In this document: positions 25,102-35,827 of the stretch, piece after piece
How positions within the stretch are numbered: the stretch's first letter is position 1
Layout: each line of letters begins with the position of its first letter
Assembly: GCA_900104855.1 (NCBI GenBank)
Contig: FNSS01000001.1
Span: forward strand, 4,092,001 to 4,156,000
DNA: 64,000 nt
From: Rhizobiales bacterium GAS188
GTDB taxonomy: Bacteria > Pseudomonadota > Alphaproteobacteria > Rhizobiales > Beijerinckiaceae
Reading direction: 5' to 3'
Made by a program: the position numbers and the translations under genes
The notes under the pieces: generated by a model
What the model was told of the DNA's origin: nothing
The model's input: the letters and a program-made list of their open reading frames with translations, nothing else
Database searches by the model: none

Positions 25102-26485
25102 GTTAAGAGCATTCCAAAGTTGTCGGCCTGTTTCTTTCTCTTTCTTGGGGGTTCGTAGAGTGCGTTTGGGAGGCCGTGTCTGCGGATATTGCGAATCTGC
25201 GCGGCGAGGTCACCCAGTAGATGGGCGACGATGACTATGCGGCACAGGACGAGGAGCCGGATTTTGCAAGGGCTTCGATAGGCGGCGGCGGTGGTTTGAG
25301 GGGGGAATGGCGCGCTCGAGGGCGCTTGCGAGGAGATTGGCGAGGAGGGCGGCGGCGAGATTGGCCAGGATCCAGGTTCGCGCGAGCGCAGGATCTTTGG
25401 CGGGGACGGCTCGCATCGCGAAGATGGATTTGAGGGCCTTGAAGGCCAGCTCAATCTGCCATCGCAGCCGGTAGAGAGGGATGAGCCGTTCGATCGGCCA
25501 ATCCTTGGCCGGCAGGTTCGTGGCGAACATGATCAGGCCGGCCATCGCCTTGGTGTCCTCGCGGGGCGTCACCCCGTGCTTGGAGCGCGAGCGTTCGATG
25601 CGGGCGCGCTCGCGGGCGGCGACCGCTTCGCTGGCGCGCACAATGACGATGCGGGTCTTCAGCGGCTCGGGCAAAGGCCGGGGGTTTGCCCGGTCCTTTT
25701 TGGGCTTGGCCTCTTGCAATGTGACTGCGATCTCGACGGCTTCGGCCGCGCCGAGGGCGGTGATGACATCCTGCGCGGTCAGGCGTTCGCCAGTCTTGTC
25801 ATAAATCATCTTCATCGCGCTGATCCCGGCGCGGACGAGGAAAAACGCCATGTTGTCCGCCAGTTCCCGCAAGGCTTTGGTTTTGGCGTAATTGCGGTCG
25901 GCGACAGCAATGGTCCCCGGCTCGATCCGAGCCAGGCTCAGCGTTTCGCCGACCTTCACGTCGGTCAGATTCAGGAGATCAAATCTTCCGGTCCCGGGAT
26001 CGTAGCTGGCGTGCAGCCGATGCTGCCCACCGCGTTTGCCAGGGCCGGCGAACATGCTGCCATCGACAAGACGGATCGGCGGGCCTCGCCAAAGCGCCGA
26101 AGGCTCGGCCCATTCGGTGGACAGGCTCAGAAGCCGACCTACCACCGAAGACAGCAGATCGCCGCAGTCGCGCAGTCGCTGCAGCACGGCCACGTCGCTC
26201 AGCGGGATGCCCAACGCCGAATGGCTCCACGCCGCCGTCGAGCGCAGAGACTGTCCGGTTGCCGCATAGCCAAGCGCTAGGCGAAGCAGTTGCGATCCAT
26301 TGCAGATACGACGACGACGAACCAGCGCGCCAGTCTCGCGCGCCAGCGCGTCCAGCTTACTCGCGCCGCCCAGAAGACCCTCGACCGCGGGCCAGTCACC
26401 TTCAAATGAGAACACCGAATCATCTTGCATCCGCAGCTTGAATCACAAGCCGCCAGCGGTGTGAATCCCAAAGTTAGCGCATATG
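25090..26485 (-). mobile_element. IS4-family insertion sequence
   Basis: About 1396 bases between 12-base perfect ends (CATATGCGCTAA / TTAGCGCATATG). It carries one DDE transposase reading frame on the minus strand, whose stop codon in the shifted frame lies inside the left end, as is common in compact IS elements. It lies in a copy of the GGGACCGC repeat. No target duplication can be told apart because the flanks are themselves palindromic. Confidence 0.8.
25098..26430 (-). pseudogene. IS4-family DDE transposase, frameshifted near the C-terminus
   Basis: The frame from 26430 gives 406 residues with DDE-type elements: IRLVDGSMF (first Asp), IAVADRNYAK (second Asp), and YRLRWQIELAFKALK, the Y(2)R(3)E(6)K signature of IS4 with the catalytic Glu. 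After ALERAIPP the frame drifts into SNHRRR. The next frame continues QTTAAAYRSP... and ends with YEPPRKRKKQ, the expected IS4 C-terminus, at 25098. One extra base in the C6 run at 25300-25305 (minus-strand Cs) would explain it. Either the gene is broken or the run is a programmed slip or a read error. Confidence 0.75.
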
Positions 26486-26499
26486 GGCGGGACGCCCGC
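26474..26499. repeat. Right arm of the 26-base inverted repeat at the IS ends
   Basis: It is the exact reverse complement of 25076-25101. Bases 26474-26485 are the IS terminus; 26486-26499 belong to the dispersed repeat. Confidence 0.85.
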
Positions 26500-26672
26500 T
26501 CTTGCGAGCGGCGAAGCCTCCACGCCGGGGGGAAGGGCGACCGAGACGGTCGCGATCCCAGAGCGGTGGGCCGCGGGCGTCCCGCCCGCACTTGCGAATG
26601 GCGAGGCCGCTACCGCGGCAAGAAGGGCGACCGAGACGCTCGCGTCCCAGGGCGTCTCGCCCGCCCTTACGC
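26500..26672. repeat. Dispersed GGGACCGC repeat, locus 3 right (two or more copies)
   Basis: Continuation of the interrupted copy to about 26564 (ending GACGGTCGCGATCCCAGAGC). Another complete copy runs to about 26653 (ending GTCCCAGGGC), and a partial head follows to 26672. The stretch between the IS and the ilv leader holds only these repeats and the promoter of the ilv operon. Confidence 0.8.
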
Positions 26673-26760
26673 ACGACTATCCCTCATTCGCCTTGGTGTC
26701 CGCCTTGACCTCGCAGGCGGCCTCGGATAGCGTGCCCGCTCTCGCTGGGAGATTTGCGAC

Positions 26761-26796
26761 ATGTTGGCTTCGATTCTCGTAAGGTGGCGCTGGTAA
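26761..26796 (+). CDS. Branched-chain leader peptide of the ilv operon
   Basis: ATG...TAA encodes MLASILVRWRW, with Leu, Ile, Leu and Val codons close together. GGGAG at 26747-26751 is its ribosome binding site, nine bases from the ATG. It is followed within 45 bases by a rho-independent terminator and then ilvI. This is the arrangement of translational attenuation of ilv genes: scarcity of charged Leu/Ile/Val tRNA stalls the ribosome and lets transcription pass. The peptide is too short for routine gene callers. Confidence 0.75.
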   Translation: MLASILVRWRW

Positions 26797-26837
26797 CGGA
26801 CGGTCCTCGAAGACCGGCCCGAGAGCCAGCGCGTGAC

Positions 26838-26860
26838 AGGCCCCCGAGTGGGCCTTTTTT
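26838..26860 (+). terminator. Attenuator terminator of the ilv operon
   Basis: AGGCCC-CCGAGT-GGGCCT followed by a T run. An earlier GGCCC at 26816-26820, next to the small hairpin GGTC...GACC (26802-26815), could pair with the 3' arm GGGCC instead and act as antiterminator. Confidence 0.8.
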
Positions 26861-26917
26861 ATTGCCGAAATTCGGCCGCAAGGGCGGTGATACGAGTCTG
26901 AACGACGGAGAACGACG

Positions 26918-28678
26918 ATGCAGGACGAGATGACGGGCGCCGAGATGGTGGTGCGGGCGCTCAAGGACCAGGGGGTCGAGCATCTCTTCGGTTATCCGGG
27001 CGGAGCGGTGCTGCCAATCTATGACGCGCTGTTCCAGCAGGAGGGGCTGCGCCATATCCTGGTGCGCCATGAGCAGGGCGCGGCGCATGCCGCCGAAGGC
27101 TATGCGCGTTCGACCGGCAAGGTCGGCTGCCTGCTCGTCACCTCGGGCCCCGGCGCCACCAATGCGGTGACCGGCCTCACCGACGCGCTGATGGATTCCA
27201 TCCCGATCGTCTGCATCACCGGCCAGGTGGCGACCCATCTGATCGGCTCGGACGCCTTCCAGGAATGCGACACGGTCGGCATCACCCGCCATTGCACCAA
27301 GCATAATTATCTCGTGAAGAGCGTCGCCGAGCTGCCGCGCATCCTGCACGAGGCCTTCCATGTGGCCCGCACCGGCCGGCCGGGCCCGGTGGTGGTCGAC
27401 ATCCCCAAGGACATCCAGTTCGCCAAGGGCACCTATTGGCGCCCGCGCGACAACCAGCACAAGACCTACCGTCCGCGGATCAAAGGCGATCTCGACAAGA
27501 TCAAGGGGGCGCTGGCGCTGATGGCCGGAGCGAAGAAGCCCATCTTCTATACGGGCGGCGGGGTGATCAATTCGGGCCCGCATGCCTCGACCCTGCTGCG
27601 CGAGCTCGCCCGTCTCACCGGCTTCCCGGTGACCTCGACCTTGATGGGCCTCGGCGCTTATCCAGCCTCCGACAAGCAATGGCTCGGCATGCTCGGCATG
27701 CACGGCGCCTATGAGGCGAACCTCGCCATGCATGATTGCGATGTGATGATCTGCGTCGGAGCGCGCTTCGACGACCGCGTCACCGGACGCCTCGACGCCT
27801 TCTCGCCCAATTCGCGCAAGATCCATATCGACATCGACCCGTCCTCGATCAACAAGAACGTCAAGGTCGAGATCGGCATCCTCGGCGATTGCGCCCATGT
27901 GCTCGAGGATATGGTGCGGCTGTGGCGCGAGACCTCGCCGCGCGTCGACAAGGCGGCGCTCGCCGCTTGGTGGAAGGTGATCGAGGGCTGGCGCGCCAGG
28001 AAGAGTTTCAGCTACAAGCCGTCGACCGAGATCATCAAGCCGCAATTCGCGCTGGAGCGGCTCTACGCCGCCGTGAAGGACCGCGACCACTACATCACCA
28101 CCGAGGTCGGCCAGCACCAGATGTGGGCGGCGCAGTTCTTCCACTTCCAGGAGCCCAATCGCTGGATGACGTCGGGTGGGCTCGGCACCATGGGCTATGG
28201 CCTGCCGGCCGCCATCGGGGTGCAGGTCGCCCACCCGCAATCGCTGGTGATCGACATTGCGGGTGAGGCCTCGATCCTGATGAACATGCAGGAGATGTCG
28301 ACGGCCGTGCAGCACCGCGCCCCGGTGAAGGTCTTCATCCTCAACAACGAATATATGGGCATGGTGCGCCAATGGCAGGAGCTCCTGCATGGCGGGCGCT
28401 ATGCCGAGAGCTACACGGCGGCGCTGCCGGATTTCGTGAAGCTCGCCGAAGCCTATGGGGCGCATGGCATTCGCTGCTCGGATCCGGCGAAGCTCGACGC
28501 CGCCATCGCCGAGATGCTCGATACGCCAAAGCCCGTCATCTTCGACTGCCTGGTGTCGAAGGAGGAGAACTGCTTCCCGATGATCGCCTCGGGCAAGGCG
28601 CATAACGAGATGCTGCTCGGCGACACGGCGCAGGATCTCGGCAGCGTCATCGATGAAAGGGGCAAGGCGTTGGTCTGA
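26918..28678 (+). CDS. ilvI: Acetolactate synthase, catalytic subunit
   Basis: A 586-residue thiamine-diphosphate enzyme catalysing the first common step of Val/Leu/Ile synthesis. It has the usual three domains. The cofactor-activating Glu52 is in HEQGAAHAAEGYAR. The ThDP/Mg motif region reads IAGEASILMNMQEMSTA, the alphaproteobacterial form of GDGS...N. GGRYAESY near the C-terminus is also conserved. It is controlled by the upstream leader peptide and attenuator. The regulatory subunit gene ilvH follows, separated by a racemase gene. Confidence 0.95.
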   Translation: MQDEMTGAEMVVRALKDQGVEHLFGYPGGAVLPIYDALFQQEGLRHILVRHEQGAAHAAEGYARSTGKVGCLLVTSGPGATNAVTGLTDALMDSIPIVCITGQVATHLIGSDAFQECDTVGITRHCTKHNYLVKSVAELPRILHEAFHVARTGRPGPVVVDIPKDIQFAKGTYWRPRDNQHKTYRPRIKGDLDKIKGALALMAGAKKPIFYTGGGVINSGPHASTLLRELARLTGFPVTSTLMGLGAYPASDKQWLGMLGMHGAYEANLAMHDCDVMICVGARFDDRVTGRLDAFSPNSRKIHIDIDPSSINKNVKVEIGILGDCAHVLEDMVRLWRETSPRVDKAALAAWWKVIEGWRARKSFSYKPSTEIIKPQFALERLYAAVKDRDHYITTEVGQHQMWAAQFFHFQEPNRWMTSGGLGTMGYGLPAAIGVQVAHPQSLVIDIAGEASILMNMQEMSTAVQHRAPVKVFILNNEYMGMVRQWQELLHGGRYAESYTAALPDFVKLAEAYGAHGIRCSDPAKLDAAIAEMLDTPKPVIFDCLVSKEENCFPMIASGKAHNEMLLGDTAQDLGSVIDERGKALV

Positions 28679-28704
28679 GCCTGGGCATGGCTGGAGACAC
28701 GGGC

Positions 28705-29412
28705 ATGCGCACCATCGGGCTCATCGGCGGCATGAGCTGGGAATCGACGGCGATCTATTATCGCCTCGTCAACCAGCTGGTGCGGGAGAGGCTTGGCGGC
28801 CTGCATTCCGCCAAGCTCCTGCTGTCCTCCTTCGATTTCGCCGAGATCGAGGCCTTGCAGAACCCAGCGGGCTGGGAGGAGGCCGGCCGTCGGCTGGCCG
28901 AGGCCGGGCGCCGTCTCGAGCAGGCGGGCGCCGATTGCCTGCTGATCTGCGCCAACACCATGCACAAGGTCGCGCCGGCCGTGGCGGATGCGACCAAGGT
29001 TCCGATGATTCACATCGTGGACGCGACCGCAGCGGCGCTTAGGCGGCGAGGCTCGTCGCGGCCGCTGTTGCTCGCCACGCGCTACGTCATGGAGCAGGAG
29101 TTTTACACTGGGCGCCTCGCCAAGCAGGGTATCCAGGCGCTGGTGCCCGAAGCCGAGGACCGTGTGGTGCTGCATGCCATCATTTTCGATGAGCTGGTGC
29201 GCGGCGTGGTCGATCCGAAATCCAAGGCCCGCTGTCTCGACATCATCGCGAGGTCGCGACCCCAGGGCTGCGACGGCGTGATCTTCGGCTGCACGGAGAT
29301 CGGCATGTTGTTGTCACAAGACGATATTGCCGAGCCTGCCATCGACTCGGCGCTGATTCATGCGGAGGCCGCAGTCGATTTCGCCCTCGCGCCCCAATCC
29401 AGGATGAAATGA
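28705..29412 (+). CDS. Aspartate/glutamate racemase family protein
   Basis: A 235-residue cofactor-independent racemase. The two catalytic cysteines are in ICANTMHK (about residue 77) and FGCTEIG (about 190); the N-terminal MRTIGLIGGMSWEST is the usual start of the family. ATG 28705 with GGAG upstream is preferred over ATG 28687. The gene sits between ilvI and ilvH and its end overlaps ilvH by four bases (ATGA), so it is part of the ilv operon. It may make D-aspartate or D-glutamate, or act on another acidic amino acid; the link to branched-chain synthesis is not obvious. Confidence 0.85.
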   Translation: MRTIGLIGGMSWESTAIYYRLVNQLVRERLGGLHSAKLLLSSFDFAEIEALQNPAGWEEAGRRLAEAGRRLEQAGADCLLICANTMHKVAPAVADATKVPMIHIVDATAAALRRRGSSRPLLLATRYVMEQEFYTGRLAKQGIQALVPEAEDRVVLHAIIFDELVRGVVDPKSKARCLDIIARSRPQGCDGVIFGCTEIGMLLSQDDIAEPAIDSALIHAEAAVDFALAPQSRMK

Positions 29413-29963
29413 GCCCTATGGAACCCTCGACCACCTCCCATTACCCGACCGCGCCGAAGCCGGAGCCCACCGCCCGCCATACGCTCGCGGTCACCGTGGA
29501 CAATGAGCCCGGCGTCCTTGCCCGCATCGCCGGCATGTTCTCGGGCCGCGGCTACAACATCGAAAGCCTCACAGTGTCGGAGACGGAGCATGCGGCCCAT
29601 GTCTCACGCATCACCATCGTGACCTCAGGCACCGCCCATGTGATCGAGCAGATCAAGAGCCAGCTCGAGCGGCTGGTGCCGGTGCATGGCGTGCGCGACC
29701 TCACCGTCCAGGGTGAGGCGATCGAGCGCGAGCTCGCCCTCGTCAAGGTGGCGGGCAAAGGCGAGCACCGGGTCGAAGCGTTGCGCCTCGCCTCGGCCTT
29801 CGGGGCCCACACCATCGATGCGACGCTCACCTCCTTCGTGTTCGAGCTGACCGGGGCGACCGATGAGATCGACCGCTTCATCGCCATGATGGCGGTGGTC
29901 GGCCTCGTCGAGGTGTCGCGCACCGGCGTCGCCGCCATGAGCCGAGGTCCGGAGGGGATGTGA
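29409..29963 (+). CDS. ilvH: Acetolactate synthase, small regulatory subunit
   Basis: 184 residues. An N-terminal ACT domain (about 23-95: HTLAVTVDNEPGVLARIAGMFSGRGYNIESLTV) binds valine for feedback inhibition, and a C-terminal ferredoxin-like domain follows (about 100-178). The first 20 residues form a Pro-rich extension. The start overlaps the racemase stop by four bases; a second ATG nine bases downstream is possible. It partners IlvI. Confidence 0.93.
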   Translation: MSPMEPSTTSHYPTAPKPEPTARHTLAVTVDNEPGVLARIAGMFSGRGYNIESLTVSETEHAAHVSRITIVTSGTAHVIEQIKSQLERLVPVHGVRDLTVQGEAIERELALVKVAGKGEHRVEALRLASAFGAHTIDATLTSFVFELTGATDEIDRFIAMMAVVGLVEVSRTGVAAMSRGPEGM

Positions 29964-30595
29964 TGTCCCCAGCCATCCTGTCGGCCGCCGCCATGTTCGG
30001 TTTCGTCACCTCGATCACGCCGGGGCCGAACAACATGATGCTGCTGGCCTCGGGCCTCAATTTCGGGGTGCGCCGCACCATTCCCCACATGCTCGGCATC
30101 TCGATCGGCTATGTGATCTTGATGCTGGCGGTCGGCTTCGGCCTCGGCGAGGCGCTGCGCTCGGTGCCACACGCCTTCCTGGTGCTGAAGCTCGCCGGCG
30201 GCGCCTATATGCTGTGGCTCGCCTGGCAGATCGCCCGCTCGGCGCCGCCGCGCGACGCAGCGGCCGAGGCGGGCGAAGCCGGCGCAGGCGCTGCACGCCG
30301 GCCCATGAGCGCGCTGCAGGCGGCTGCCTTCCAATGGGTGAACCCGAAGGCCTGGGTGATCGTGGTCACCGCGGTCGCGACCTATGTGTCGCCGGACGAG
30401 CTCGCCCGCGATCTCCTGATCGTCACCTTGATCTGCGGCCTCATCAACCTGCCCTCGATCAGCGTCTGGGCGGTGTTCGGCGCGGGCCTGCGCCGTTTCC
30501 TCTCCGATCCGGGCTGGCGGCGCATCTTCAACGTCACCATGGCGGTGCTGCTGGTGTTGTCGCTATGGCCGCTCTTCGCCACGGCGATTTGGTGA
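29963..30595 (+). CDS. LysE/RhtB-family amino-acid exporter
   Basis: A 210-residue inner-membrane protein with about six helices. It has the family mark SITPGPNNMMLLASGLNFG near residue 17 and FQWVNPKAWVI in the second half. Members export amino acids such as Lys, Thr, homoserine or branched-chain acids. ATG 29963 overlaps the ilvH stop (TGATG), with GGAGGGG as its ribosome binding site. Placement in the ilv operon suggests export of a branched-chain amino acid or intermediate. A cytoplasmic Ala/Glu-rich loop (about residues 94-110) is unusual. Confidence 0.85.
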   Translation: MSPAILSAAAMFGFVTSITPGPNNMMLLASGLNFGVRRTIPHMLGISIGYVILMLAVGFGLGEALRSVPHAFLVLKLAGGAYMLWLAWQIARSAPPRDAAAEAGEAGAGAARRPMSALQAAAFQWVNPKAWVIVVTAVATYVSPDELARDLLIVTLICGLINLPSISVWAVFGAGLRRFLSDPGWRRIFNVTMAVLLVLSLWPLFATAIW

Positions 30596-32019
30596 CCGAC
30601 GATCTCTGCCGCCTTCCGGCGACGCGATTGCGCGAGCTTATGGCGCGGCGCGAGGTCTCGCCGCGCGAGGTGACGCGCGCCGTCATCGATCGTGCCGAAC
30701 GCCTGCAGCCCATCCTCAATTGCTTCATCACCATCTGCGCCGACGAGGCGTTGGCCGAGGCCGAGGCGGCCGAAGCGAGGATTTTGCGCGGCGAGGGCGG
30801 CGGATTGCTGGCCGGTGTGCCCTTCACCGTGAAGGATCTGGTGAACACCGCGGGGGTACGCACCACTTTCGGCTCGCGCCTGCATGCCGGCAATGTGCCG
30901 GATCGTGACGCCGTGGCGGTGGCGAGGTTGCGCCGCGCCGGCGCCATCCTGATCGGCAAGACCACGACGCCGGAATTCGGCGCGAAATCCTTGAGCGACG
31001 CGCCGCTCTTCGGGCGCACCCGCAATGCCTGGAGCGCAGAGCGCACGAGCGGCGGATCGAGCGGCGGGGCGGCGGTCGCGGTCGCTTCCGGCATCGCGCC
31101 GCTCGCGGTCGCGACCGATGGCGGCGGCTCGACGCGCATCCCGGCTGCCTGCAACGGCGTCGTCGGCTTCAAGCAGAGCAATGGAGTCATCCCGCACAGC
31201 CAGGTGCAGGATGCTTTCGGCAATTACACTTATGTGACGCCGATGGCCCGCACCGTCGCCGATACGGCGCTGATGCTGCAGGTGATGGCCGGTAGCGATG
31301 CCAGCGACCCCTGGTCGATCGGCGTGCCGGTGCCTGATTACTTGTCGGCCGCGCAGCCTGAAGGCGATCTCGCCTTGCGGCGCATCCTGTTCTGCGCCGC
31401 TCCGCCGGGGCGGCCCATCTCCCGCGACGTCGCGGCGCGCTTCGCGGAGGCGCTCGGGCGCTTGCGGGCTCTTGGCGCTTCACTCGAGGAAATGGATGGC
31501 TCAGCCTTCGACATCGAGCCGATCTGGCGCGCCATCAACCATACGACCTGGCGGGCCCGTTTCGGGCCGATGGCGGAACGGGCCGCCGACGAGATGAGTC
31601 CCTCATTGCTGCAGCAGCTCGCTTCAGCGTCACAAGTGAGCGGCGTCGACTATCAGGAGGCGATGTTCGGCCGGACTGTCCTGTTCCGGCATGTGCAGGC
31701 GCTGCTGCAGGACCATGATTTCCTGGTCATGCCGACCTTGTCGCGCACCGCCTTGCCGATCGAGCAGGAGCTGTTCGGCAAGATCGACATCGACGGCAAG
31801 GAGTTCGACGATCTGCGCTCCAACTGGTTCCCCTGGACCATGCCCTTCAACATGACGGGCCATCCGGCCGTGAGCCTGCCTTGCGGCTTCGGCGAGGACG
31901 GCCTGCCGATCGGCCTGCAGCTCGTCGGCCGCTTCCGGCAGGAGACTGATCTCTTGCGCGTCGCTGCCCTCTTCGAGACCTCGCAGGACCTCACCGGACG
32001 CTGGCCGGACGTGGCGTAA
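30592..32019 (+). CDS. Amidase signature family hydrolase
   Basis: 475 residues. Catalytic Lys is in FTVKDL (about 79), with the Gly/Ser-rich signature TSGGSSGGAAVAVASG holding the cis-Ser and GGGSTRIPA the nucleophile Ser. The GTG start overlaps the stop of the LysE gene by four bases (GTGA), which makes it the last gene of the ilv operon. Its specificity cannot be read; GatA is unlikely because gatB and gatC are absent. Possible substrates are amino-acid amides or a carbamoylated compound. Confidence 0.85.
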   Translation: MTDDLCRLPATRLRELMARREVSPREVTRAVIDRAERLQPILNCFITICADEALAEAEAAEARILRGEGGGLLAGVPFTVKDLVNTAGVRTTFGSRLHAGNVPDRDAVAVARLRRAGAILIGKTTTPEFGAKSLSDAPLFGRTRNAWSAERTSGGSSGGAAVAVASGIAPLAVATDGGGSTRIPAACNGVVGFKQSNGVIPHSQVQDAFGNYTYVTPMARTVADTALMLQVMAGSDASDPWSIGVPVPDYLSAAQPEGDLALRRILFCAAPPGRPISRDVAARFAEALGRLRALGASLEEMDGSAFDIEPIWRAINHTTWRARFGPMAERAADEMSPSLLQQLASASQVSGVDYQEAMFGRTVLFRHVQALLQDHDFLVMPTLSRTALPIEQELFGKIDIDGKEFDDLRSNWFPWTMPFNMTGHPAVSLPCGFGEDGLPIGLQLVGRFRQETDLLRVAALFETSQDLTGRWPDVA

Positions 32020-32026
32020 GCTCCTT

Positions 32027-32116
32027 GGGACCGCGGGCGTCCCGCCCGCCCTTGAGACGGCGAGGCCGCGCACCGCCGGGAAGGAAGGGCGACCGAGACG
32101 GTCGCGGTCCCAGGGC
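32027..32116. repeat. Dispersed GGGACCGC repeat, locus 4
   Basis: A complete 90-base copy with inverted ends GGGACCGC/GCGGTCCC, just after the ilv operon. The rest of the 340-base gap up to acnA (32117-32359) must hold the acnA promoter; nothing else is visible. Confidence 0.85.
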
Positions 32117-32359
32117 GCGGCCGCCGGCATGCCAGCCATTCGGCGCTGCCTTGGACTGGTTCGCCAACAGCACGTAGCGGCCTCATTGGAAATGTTCTAT
32201 ATGTCCGGCAGGCTGCGCCGCGCGCCGGAGTTCATCTCCTGTCCAGCGCGGGGTCCGGGCGCTCCCGGAGCGGCGCGCGCGTCTTGCGCGAAAGGCCATC
32301 TGCCAGGCGCATTGTGATCGTGCGTTTCGATCATGCGCTACACCCCGAAGGATGCTTCC

Positions 32360-35089
<2,730 letters not shown>

Positions 35090-35097
35090 GCGGTCTT

Positions 35098-35235
35098 CCT
35101 TCTCCCGCTCTTGGGGCGGGAGAAGGTGCCGAGCTCTTGCGAGGTGGATGAGGGGCGGTTGAGCGCTTCACCGGCGTCCCTCATCCGCCCTCACTGCGTT
35201 CGGGCACCTTCTCCCGCGAAAGAGCGGGAGAAGGT
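35098..35235. repeat. Composite palindromic repeat (CCTTCTCCCGC family), copy 2
   Basis: Same element as 1757-1896 but in the opposite orientation, with most of the central stem retained. It lies between the convergent acnA and rsmD genes and can fold into strong hairpins on both strands, so it may act as a two-way terminator. Confidence 0.85.
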
Positions 35236-35245
35236 GAGGCGCTTC

Positions 35246-35800
35246 TCACCCCCCGCGCCCGAAGACGACCAGCGTGTCGCCCTGCTTGCGCCTCTCGATT
35301 TCCGTGACACCAGGCGGGAAGGCGAAATCGGCCGCCGCTGCCTCCTCGACCACGACCACCGCCTCGGGCGCGAGCCAGCCTCCGGCCTGCGCCGAGGCGA
35401 TGGCGCGCGGCGCCAGGTCGCGTCCATAAGGCGGATCGCAAAACACCAGCGAGAAGGGCGCGAGCGGCTTCGCCTCGCCGAGCTTGGTGGCGTCGCGGCG
35501 GAAGATGCGCGCCTCCCCGCCGCATCCCAGGCTCTCGATCGAGCCTCGCATGAGGCCGCGCGCCTCCGCTCCCTGGTCGACGAACAGGCAGAAGCTCGCG
35601 CCGCGCGACAATGCCTCGAAGCCCATCGCGCCGGTGCCGGCGAACAGGTCGAGCACGCGCGCCTCGCCGACCGGATCGCCATAGGCGTGCTCGAGGATGT
35701 TGAAGATCGTCTCGCGCAAACGGTCGGAGGTCGGGCGGATCGCCGGGCCGGAAGGTCCGGCGATAGCGCGGCCGCGGAAGCGGCCGGCGACGATCCTCAT
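35246..35800 (-). CDS. rsmD: 16S rRNA (guanine(966)-N2)-methyltransferase RsmD
   Basis: A 184-residue SAM-dependent methyltransferase. The N-terminal MRIVAGRFRGR and RPTSDRLRETIFNIL, motif I LDLFAGTGAMGFEAL, and the catalytic DPPY (FCDPPYGRD) are all diagnostic. It modifies 16S rRNA during small-subunit assembly. It starts 27 bases after the end of the pseudouridine synthase gene on the same strand, the usual rluB-rsmD arrangement. Confidence 0.93.
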   Translation of the reverse strand: MRIVAGRFRGRAIAGPSGPAIRPTSDRLRETIFNILEHAYGDPVGEARVLDLFAGTGAMGFEALSRGASFCLFVDQGAEARGLMRGSIESLGCGGEARIFRRDATKLGEAKPLAPFSLVFCDPPYGRDLAPRAIASAQAGGWLAPEAVVVVEEAAAADFAFPPGVTEIERRKQGDTLVVFGRGG

Positions 35801-35827
35801 GGCGGCGATCCCGGTGCCTGACCCGCG

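Noticed and set aside
25076-26499. Target-site duplication of the IS element
   Set aside because: The flanks are inverted, not direct, repeats, and their self-complementarity prevents definition of a duplication.
26684-28603. 639-codon open frame on the minus strand opposite ilvI
   Set aside because: Antisense shadow of a clearly recognised acetolactate synthase gene; low-complexity His/Arg/Asp composition.
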